Below, one piece after another: positions 1-5,968 of a DNA stretch of 17,193 nucleotides. The position numbers and the translations under genes were made by a program. Under the pieces are notes generated by a model. The model was not told the DNA's origin. It made no database searches and was given only the letters and a program-made list of their open reading frames with translations. Position 1 is the stretch's first letter; each line of letters begins with the position of its first letter. This stretch comes from Candidatus Electrothrix marina (lineage in GTDB: Bacteria; Desulfobacterota; Desulfobulbia; Desulfobulbales; Desulfobulbaceae): NCBI GenBank assembly GCA_004028495.1, contig MTKS01000011.1, forward strand, positions 1-17,193, in the 5' to 3' direction.

Positions 1-28
1 GCAAGATGCGAAAAAAATCGCATCTTGC
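1..28 (-). terminator. Perfect 10-bp stem-loop at window edge, candidate terminator
   Basis: GCAAGATGCG and CGCATCTTGC pair perfectly around an A/T-rich 8-nt loop. The hairpin lies 23 bases past the stop codon of the minus-strand ATPase gene, where an intrinsic terminator would be expected. The U-tract, if present, would fall outside the window, so termination is inferred from position and stem strength. Confidence 0.5.
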
Positions 29-51
29 TTCTGTACCGATGAGCAGATTAA

Positions 52-750
52 TCAGTCATCCTTCTTAACCATCATGGTCGCCGGATCAAGGATTAGGTGA
101 TGTGCGTCGCCGCTGCAGGCATCGCTGTTATGACGGATGATCTCCAGCTGAACATACTCCTGCTCCGACTTGAGCAACACAACCGTCTCAAAAAGATCGT
201 CAAGCTCATGACAAGGGGCAGGTACCCCTGACGGAGATACCCGATCATCCTCACGATGACTGGTCGCGGAAAACCACGTCTGGAGGCGCAGGCTCTCCAT
301 CAGATTATTAATATCTTCCAAGTCCTCGTGATCCATGTTTGTGAAATCAAAACCATCAATCACCACACAATCCGGTTTAAAAATATCCTGTAGAATCATA
401 TCGTTCAGTCGCTCTTCAAGGCGAGCCCGGTTAAAGGCGGATTCCTTGAAGCTCATGATCATCCGGTGCCGCTGCACCATATCAATCAGCTCATGGGGCT
501 TAGCCACTGAGCATTCCTGAAGGATAATCTCCAGCATATCATCATACCAGAGTTTTGTTTTCTCCAGGTTTTCACCGATACTGATATGGACAACCCGTTT
601 TCCGCGCAGAATCGAATCCAAGGCAATCTGGACCAGCAGAGCGGTCTTTCCCAGGCCTGCCCGAGCCATGATCAGGCCCATTTTTTTGTCGTTTCCGGCT
701 AAATTCAAAACCCGTAACGGATTTTTTTTCACCAACGGTTCATATCCCAT
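52..750 (-). CDS. RecA/KaiC/DnaB-fold P-loop ATPase, function unknown
   Basis: A 232-aa soluble protein with a Walker A motif ARAGLGKT (residues 29-36) and a hydrophobic Walker B strand ending in VVIDGFD (129-135). SATSHR (161-166) probably forms the next strand with a polar sensor. This order matches RecA-like ATPases such as KaiC or the DnaB C-terminal domain, but no DNA-binding, helicase or circadian domain is attached. There is no signal peptide or membrane segment. The ATG is preceded by a good GAGGTGG ribosome site. It lies 97 bases downstream of the EF-G gene on the same strand and may be co-transcribed with it. The fold is clear; the substrate and role are not, and no symbol is justified. 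Confidence 0.75.
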   Translation of the reverse strand: MGYEPLVKKNPLRVLNLAGNDKKMGLIMARAGLGKTALLVQIALDSILRGKRVVHISIGENLEKTKLWYDDMLEIILQECSVAKPHELIDMVQRHRMIMSFKESAFNRARLEERLNDMILQDIFKPDCVVIDGFDFTNMDHEDLEDINNLMESLRLQTWFSATSHREDDRVSPSGVPAPCHELDDLFETVVLLKSEQEYVQLEIIRHNSDACSGDAHHLILDPATMMVKKDD

Positions 751-833
751 GCTACCACCTCTTATTTTTTCGTCTCTCTTTCGTATCGCTCAGCGCAGTC
801 CGCAATCAGACGCAGACTGCTGTACTTTCCCAA

Positions 834-849
834 AATGCCGTCAGGCATT
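834..849 (-). terminator. Weak hairpin at the end of the EF-G gene
   Basis: On the minus strand AATGCC-TGAC-GGCATT forms a 6-bp stem overlapping the EF-G stop codon. It is followed by only a few Ts, then GGG. It could be a weak terminator or an mRNA-stabilising hairpin, allowing read-through into the ATPase gene. Confidence 0.3.
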
Positions 850-2931
850 ATCCGTTTTTCCTGGAGTCTTCGTATTCCTTAATCAGCTCTTCGGAAACAC
901 TCTTGGGAACCTGCTTATACGTTGAGAATTCCATAGTGAATTCAGCCTTTCCCTGGGTCAGAGAACGCAGTGTGGTTGAGTAGCCAAACATCTCGGACAA
1001 AGGCATATCCGCCTCAACAACGGTATAGCTCCCCTCTTCCGAGGTACCGACAATCATGCCGCGTCGCTGGTTCAGGCTGCCCATAATCGCTCCCTGAAAC
1101 TCGGAAGGTCCTTCCACAGCCACCTTCATGATCGGCTCCATAATAACCGGTCCGGCTTTTTTATAGCCCTCTTTAAAGGCGCCTTTGGAGGCCTGTTGAA
1201 AGGCCATATCCGAGGAGTCTACTGCATGGTAACTGCCGTCGTTAATCAGGCAGCGAACCCCGGTAATGGGTGCACCGATCAGCAGACCCTTTTCCATGGA
1301 AGCCTGGAAGCCCTTATCACAGGACGGGATGTACTCACGCGGGATGGCACCACCCACAATCTGATCAATAAATTCGTACTCTTCCTCTTCCAAAGGCTCC
1401 ATATAGCCGCCCACTCGACCGAATTGACCTGAACCACCGGTCTGTTTCTTATGAGTGTAATTGAAGTCAGCATGCTGAGTAATAGCCTCTCGATAGGCAA
1501 CCCGAGGAGCACCGACCACAACCTCGGCTTTGTACTCACGTTTCATGCGTTCAATGTACACTTCAAGATGCAGCTCGCCCATACCCGAAATAATGGTCTC
1601 ACTGGTCTCGTGATCCACAAAGGTCTTGAAGGTCGGGTCTTCCTTGCTAAAGCGATTCAGAGCCTTGGACATATTATCCTGGGCTTTATTATCTACCGGG
1701 GTGATGGCCAAAGAAATAACCGGTGCCGGAACATGCATGGAACTCATAGACCAGTTGACCTTGCTGTCGCAGAAGGTATCGCCGGAGGCACAGTCCACAC
1801 CGAAGAGACCGACGATATCACCGGAACCGGCTTCTTCGATTTCCTCCATCTCATTGGAGTGCATCCGAACCAGACGCCCGACTTTGACCTTCTTACCGGT
1901 TCTGGTATTGAAGATGGTCTCGCCTTTTCTCAGGGTACCCTGATAGGTACGAACATAGGTCAGCTGACCGTAACGACCGTCCTCCAGTTTAAAAGCCAGA
2001 GCAACCAAGGGATCATCAGGATTATTGGAAACCTTTTTTTCCTCTTCATCATTATCCAGATCAAGAGCTATATTTTCTACATCAGTCGGACAGGGCAGGT
2101 ACATCTCGACAGCATCCAACAAAGGCTGAACACCTTTATTTTTATAAGCGGAACCGATCATTACCGGTGCCAGCTCCAATCCAGAGTCCCTTTACGGATA
2201 GCGGCCCGAATCAGCTCCACAGGAATTTCTTCCTCTTCCAGCATAGCCTCCATCAGCTCTTCCGAGAACATGGAAACCGCATCCAGCAGCTCCTCCCTCT
2301 TCTCCTCGGCATCATCTTTCAGGTTATCAGGAATCTCTTCATAACGGATGTCGTCACCCTGATCTCCGTCAAAATAGATAGCCTTCATGGTGACCAGATC
2401 GACCATACCTTTCAGGTCTGATTCCAAACCGATGGGCAGCTGAATCATAACGGCATTGAGGTTCAGCTTTTCCCGCAGCTGCTTGACAACTCGTTCCGGA
2501 TTAGCACCTGTTCGATCACATTTATTAATAAAGGCGATACGCGGAACATTATACCTGGTCATCTGACGATCAACCGTAATGGACTGCGACTGAACACCGC
2601 CCACGGAGCAGAGGATCAGGACAGCGCCGTCGAGCACCCGCAGAGCACGTTCAACTTCAACGGTGAAATCCACATGGCCCGGTGTGTCAATAATATTGAC
2701 ATCAATATCTTTCCATGAACAGTAGGTGGCTGCCGACTGAATGGTGATACCGCGTTCTTTTTCCAATTCCATGGAATCCATTGTCGCGCCGACGCCATCC
2801 TTACCGCGTACCTCATGAATAGCGTGGATGCGCTGCGTGTAGTAAAGGATTCGCTCGGTAAGTGTTGTCTTGCCCGAATCAATATGGGCACTGATGCCTA
2901 TATTCCGTACTTTATCCAGATCTTTGTTCAT
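848..2931 (-). CDS. fusA: Elongation factor G, EFG1/spdEFG1 type, with an apparent single-base frameshift
   Basis: Ribosomal translocase GTPase. The N-terminal part (2931 to about 2182) carries G1 [13 protein letters not shown]3 DTPGH and G4 NKCD. The rest, from a TTG at 2179, carries domains II-V and ends at 848. The first frame runs into WSWHR and a stop, while the second resumes exactly where EF-G should continue ([16 protein letters not shown]). Restoring one T (GATTGGAG to GATTTGGAG) gives a continuous protein of about 694 aa, the normal EF-G length. Features such as [19 protein letters not shown] and [10 protein letters not shown] match mitochondrial EFG1 and bacterial spdEFG1 rather than canonical EF-G, and no rpsL, rpsG or tuf neighbours are present. 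The ATG has an AGAGGAA ribosome site. The break may be a sequencing or assembly error in an otherwise intact gene, or true inactivation of one of several EF-G copies. Confidence 0.9.
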
Positions 2932-3015
2932 CTCTTATTCCTCTGTAACAGCTGCCTGGCCGCTGATTTTATCCGTTCCCTCTGATCCCCTCGGAATTCG
3001 GATAAAAAAACTCGC

Positions 3016-3032
3016 TGTTTGCCGAGCAAACA
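3016..3032 (-). terminator. Second hairpin between radical SAM gene and fusA
   Basis: TGTTTGC and GCAAACA pair perfectly (7 bp) around a 3-nt loop. On the minus strand the stem is followed, after a 5-nt spacer, by seven Ts (3010-3004). It could be a back-up terminator behind the stronger one at 3040-3077, or part of the fusA 5' leader. Confidence 0.4.
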
Positions 3033-3039
3033 ACCATTT

Positions 3040-3077
3040 AAAAATAAAAAAGGAGTCACAGCGAATTCTGTAACCCC
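3040..3077 (-). terminator. Strong Rho-independent terminator of the RiPP operon
   Basis: The minus-strand RNA reads GGGGUUACAG, loop AAUUCG, CUGUGACUCC: ten continuous pairs including two G-U wobbles. A U-rich tract of 12 nt (six U, A, five U) follows. It lies about 200 bases past the radical SAM stop and closes the minus-strand operon before fusA. The 3079-3274 interval holds no gene I can support, only a weaker AT-rich stem-loop near 3130-3158 (AAAAGC-TGC-GCTTTT). Confidence 0.8.
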
Positions 3078-3274
3078 TCAACACGTATCCTGCATTCGGG
3101 ATGACACTGAAACAGCATCATGTAAGTACTTTAAAAAGCTGCGCTTTTAAAAAAGGGCGTCAGCATATATACTCTAAAAAGAATTTTATATACCCTATAT
3201 AACCAGGATGTGCAAGATAAAACTGAGAAAGAAATACAGGGAGAAAGAAATAGAACAGGGAGTAATCGATAGGA

Positions 3275-4336
3275 TCAGACGCGATTAATTTTGTCAAAAT
3301 AATCAATTAAAACAGGAGCAGAGTCAACGCCTTGTCTGACTTTTTTGATCTGTCTGATATTTTCTTCAACCGCAATACAGTAGAGCGGGGCACCGAATTG
3401 TCTGGGAGATGTATCAGTGAACTGTTTGGCAGCGGAGACCGCACGTTGCCGCGCCTGCTGAAAAAGCGGAGAGTGGTTCCAGATGTCTTTGATGGATTGC
3501 CGGTGCAGGTTTCCGGCGGGTTCCTGCAAATGCATGCAGGCCTGGACATTGCCGAAGGGATCAATGTCAACGCCGGAGACCCCGACGCCGCACATGGCAC
3601 GTTCCTCCGGCTGTTCCTCAGAAAACAGGTCTGCTGCCTGGTCCTGAGCAGGTGAAGGCATGGCATCATGGCGACGTTGTTTCTGCAGGGCAGAGATCAG
3701 GTCCCAGGTTGCCTGGGCTGGCTGGAGGGCAAGCGGTTCGGTATCACCGTTATCACGCGGGCCTACCGGCCCCTGGAAACGTAAAGGCAGGCCGAGAGCA
3801 TCGCAGAGAGCAAGCATCTCCTCTATCTGATGCTCATTCCAGGCTGTCGGCGTTGTGACGACGCTGCAGCGGAGACCGACGTCCATGGCCGTGGAAAGAT
3901 TTTTGAGCAGCCGATCAAAGCTGCCCGGCACCCGAGTCTGTCGATCATGGACGTCGGCTGTGGCACCGTGCAGGCTGACTTCAATCATATAGGGAGCGAC
4001 TTCTTCCCGTAATCGCGTACAATTGTCTCGGTTAAGGATGTGACCGTTTGTTCGGACTCGCACCACGAAACCCAAGTCTTGGGCCAGCTTTCCGATCTCG
4101 AAAAAATCAGGATGGAGCATGGGCTCGCCGCCGGTAAGCATCAAAAAAAGAGTCTGCATTTCCGCGAGATCCCGAAGCAGTACCCGGTATTGATCCAAGC
4201 TTAACATGTTACCGGTCTTCAGCCGATCATTATAACAGTAATAACAGTGCAGATTGCATTGAAAGGTCAGCTCAAGCGAGACGCTGTGCAGCAGACGTCG
4301 CTCCCGAACCCGGCGGAGAATTCTATCCTTGTACAT
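3275..4336 (-). CDS. Radical SAM peptide-modifying enzyme with reduced SPASM/twitch-like C-terminus
   Basis: A 353-aa radical SAM enzyme. The [4Fe-4S]/SAM motif is CNLHCYYC (Cys27, Cys31, Cys34), preceded by a SLELTFQC strand, with GGEP at 69-72. The C-terminal part has Cys249 and Cys267 in a G-x-DIDPFGNVQAC context, followed by a GNL...IKDIWN segment typical of SPASM/twitch enzymes, and a further Cys320. The seven-Cys SPASM pattern is not complete, so a twitch-like single auxiliary cluster is more likely. It follows the PqqD-like gene by 19 bases and is the last gene of the cassette. Enzymes of this class make thioether or C-C/C-O crosslinks or epimerise residues in ribosomal peptides; the reaction here cannot be read from sequence. 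The expected substrate is the peptide encoded at 5632-5838. Confidence 0.88.
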   Translation of the reverse strand: MYKDRILRRVRERRLLHSVSLELTFQCNLHCYYCYNDRLKTGNMLSLDQYRVLLRDLAEMQTLFLMLTGGEPMLHPDFFEIGKLAQDLGFVVRVRTNGHILNRDNCTRLREEVAPYMIEVSLHGATADVHDRQTRVPGSFDRLLKNLSTAMDVGLRCSVVTTPTAWNEHQIEEMLALCDALGLPLRFQGPVGPRDNGDTEPLALQPAQATWDLISALQKQRRHDAMPSPAQDQAADLFSEEQPEERAMCGVGVSGVDIDPFGNVQACMHLQEPAGNLHRQSIKDIWNHSPLFQQARQRAVSAAKQFTDTSPRQFGAPLYCIAVEENIRQIKKVRQGVDSAPVLIDYFDKINRV

Positions 4337-4355
4337 TGCCCTTTTTGGGTCATGA

Positions 4356-4688
4356 TCACGTTGAATATTCTATGACCTGCTCGCGGTCAAGTTCTTCCAG
4401 ATACAGTTGCAGGTCCGCCTGAACCCGGTCGGCGGAAACAGCAAATTCACGGGTAACGGCCCGGGCAAGTTCAGGTCGAGTCACGGGAGAAGCTAACTGT
4501 TGAACAAGAAACAGGCCGACTTCATTGACAACAATGACCCGTCCGTTTTCCAGGTGGACCAGGACTCCTTCCTCACCGACAGCACGAAAACGAACTTGGG
4601 AGGTCAACCTGATCTGTTCAGCATCCAAAAGGGTTTCCATATCTTTTTTCCGATTATGACTTACAGGACTCATCACATGTGCAGTCAT
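4356..4688 (-). CDS. PqqD-like peptide chaperone (RiPP recognition element)
   Basis: A 110-aa protein resembling PqqD, the small winged-helix domain that binds precursor leaders and presents them to radical SAM enzymes. Visible features are R-F-R-AVGEEGVLVHLENGRVIVVN (strands of the wing), an N-E-V-G-x-FL-V-x-QL helix, and a C-terminal helix ending DREQVIEY. The first ATG has no clear ribosome site. An internal Met17 (4640) is preceded by GGAAAAAAGAT and would give 94 aa, close to the usual PqqD length, so the start is uncertain. It sits between the HprK-like gene (18-base gap from the first ATG) and the radical SAM gene (19-base gap). Confidence 0.82.
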   Translation of the reverse strand: MTAHVMSPVSHNRKKDMETLLDAEQIRLTSQVRFRAVGEEGVLVHLENGRVIVVNEVGLFLVQQLASPVTRPELARAVTREFAVSADRVQADLQLYLEELDREQVIEYST

Positions 4689-4706
4689 ATTTTGTTGAAT
4701 AAGAAT

Positions 4707-5624
4707 TTAAACTGCCTGCAACTCTTTTTTCACGGCCGCCATAATCTCGTCAATCCTGTCGTCACGGCCAGAGACCAGACGAATGACAGAATGATGAGCA
4801 ACCAGATTGATAACAGCTTCAAACAGAGAAGCCGATTCCTCGGCAACGGTATTGACAAAGGGGCAACCGGCCAGCAGGGCCGCAACCGCATCAGAATTTT
4901 TCACCTTCTCAGTGCGTATCCCGTCGCCCTGTTCAAGCAGAATGATACCGGCCACCGGATAACTCTCCTGACCGCCCTGATGTTCCAGAGTACGACCGAA
5001 CTCTCCGGTAAACGGTACTGCGTAGGCACGATATCCCTCTCCCTCCGGCAGGAGCACGTTGATATCATCACTTAATACACGGGCTCCGTGCTGATATGCC
5101 TTACGGGTAAGGGTGGTTTTTCCTGCATTGGATCGTCCGGAAAAAATGAAGGCCAGATCGTCATATACCAAGCCCGCACTATGCAGGACAAGTCCTTTCA
5201 ATGAAAGAGCCTGATGAGCGGTTAAGATTCGCAGAAAGTTCTCAATCACACTTGTCTTGGCTATATCCTGCTCATTGACAACGGATATTGAAGAGAACTT
5301 GTGGGAACAAGGTGAGATAATTTTTGCTTGAAAGTTGATTCCTGTCAGCTCAATCCCGTTACCCAATCGCACTTGCCGAGGAGCGTATTGCCCCTTCCAT
5401 GATACTTCCTTGTGTGAGATACAAGGTTCGCGGTCTAATTGATACACATTGCATTCAATGCAATATTCATCTGTGATCGGAGATGGTTCGCAAAAAAATC
5501 TCTGATAATTACCCTGAAGTGAATGAATTTGCGCCTTGGTCAACCCATTCAATTTAATTATTACAGCTGGCAGACTCAGCAACAGAGAATGACTGCCCCA
5601 AGGGCGTTCGGCTGACACTGACAT
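4707..5624 (-). CDS. HPr kinase-like protein of a RiPP cassette
   Basis: A 305-aa protein related to the C-terminal kinase domain of HprK. Key features are LVLHSAG (145-151), a P-loop FSGRSNAGKTTLTRKA (161-176), and LSDDINVL (184-191) carrying the acidic pair. The N-terminal 130 residues lack the classical HprK N-domain, so it is not the carbon-catabolite HPr kinase. HprK-like proteins occur in peptide-modification clusters next to PqqD-like proteins; in some lasso peptide clusters a relative phosphorylates the C-terminal Ser of the precursor. It begins 7 bases after the precursor stop and precedes the PqqD-like gene, so it is almost certainly co-transcribed. Arrangement and family mix recall the cassettes I remember as SynChlorMet (ScmC/ScmD), but I could not check this. 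Confidence 0.82.
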   Translation of the reverse strand: MSVSAERPWGSHSLLLSLPAVIIKLNGLTKAQIHSLQGNYQRFFCEPSPITDEYCIECNVYQLDREPCISHKEVSWKGQYAPRQVRLGNGIELTGINFQAKIISPCSHKFSSISVVNEQDIAKTSVIENFLRILTAHQALSLKGLVLHSAGLVYDDLAFIFSGRSNAGKTTLTRKAYQHGARVLSDDINVLLPEGEGYRAYAVPFTGEFGRTLEHQGGQESYPVAGIILLEQGDGIRTEKVKNSDAVAALLAGCPFVNTVAEESASLFEAVINLVAHHSVIRLVSGRDDRIDEIMAAVKKELQAV

Positions 5625-5631
5625 CCCTTGT

Positions 5632-5838
5632 TTATGATCCCAGCATCATGGGGCTACAAGAAGGTGCAGTTTTCCCATATGTACCTGACCCGTCACAGGT
5701 CGCTGCCGCCGCCTCCAACAGCTCGGCACTCAGTACGCGCGGCGGAGAATAAATGCGCCGTTTCTCACTGTCTGATGTCATGCCAAGGCTCACCGGGATC
5801 CCCCTGTTATACTCGTCCAAGCCCTTTGTGTTTTTCAT
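5632..5838 (-). CDS. Putative RiPP precursor peptide, 68 aa
   Basis: The chosen ATG (5838) has AAGGA six bases upstream; two upstream in-frame ATGs lack a ribosome site. The basic N-terminal half ends EKRRIYSPPRVLSAELLEA. YSPPRV (30-35) fits the YxxPxL/V leader motif recognised by PqqD-like domains in lasso systems. An Ala run (44-46 region, AAAA) leads to Thr47-Cys48, and the tail TCDGSGTYGKTAPSCSPMML-GS is rich in Gly, Ser, Thr and Pro, with Cys48 and Cys61. The last residue is Ser68. It is the first gene of the operon, 7 bases before the HprK-like gene. The precursor role rests on size, composition, leader motif and position. The modified positions and cleavage site are not known. Confidence 0.72.
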   Translation of the reverse strand: MKNTKGLDEYNRGIPVSLGMTSDSEKRRIYSPPRVLSAELLEAAAATCDGSGTYGKTAPSCSPMMLGS

Positions 5839-5909
5839 TCTGAATCCTTGAATAGATTTCGTCATTTCGTCACAGCCCGCAGCTACAACAACGCATTGAA
5901 CATTGAATG

Positions 5910-5941
5910 AGAAGAGGTGCCCCGAACAGGTCACCTCTTCT
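5910..5941. repeat. Perfect 10-bp inverted repeat between peptidase and precursor genes
   Basis: AGAAGAGGTG and CACCTCTTCT pair perfectly around a 12-nt loop, 28 bases past the C25 peptidase stop and 71 bases before the precursor ATG. No T-run follows on either strand, so it is not a standard intrinsic terminator. It could be a transcript-end or stabilising hairpin of the peptidase mRNA, an attenuator for the RiPP operon, or an operator. Confidence 0.6.
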
Positions 5942-5968
5942 GACTTAGATTACAAAAACAATCAACCC

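Noticed and set aside
1451..2344. A 297-aa plus-strand frame opposite EF-G
   Set aside because: It lies wholly antisense to well-recognised EF-G sequence and has no domain features; it is a coding shadow.
3275..5838. Lasso peptide cluster
   Set aside because: The YxxPxV leader and HprK-like gene fit, but there is no asparagine-synthetase-like cyclase or transglutaminase-like leader peptidase, and the window has a radical SAM enzyme instead.
5883..5892. A 10-mer (CTACAACAAC) shared with 10878-10887, both upstream of minus-strand operons
   Set aside because: Could be a common promoter element, but a single 10-base match in 17 kb can arise by chance and no -10 element is placed consistently with it.
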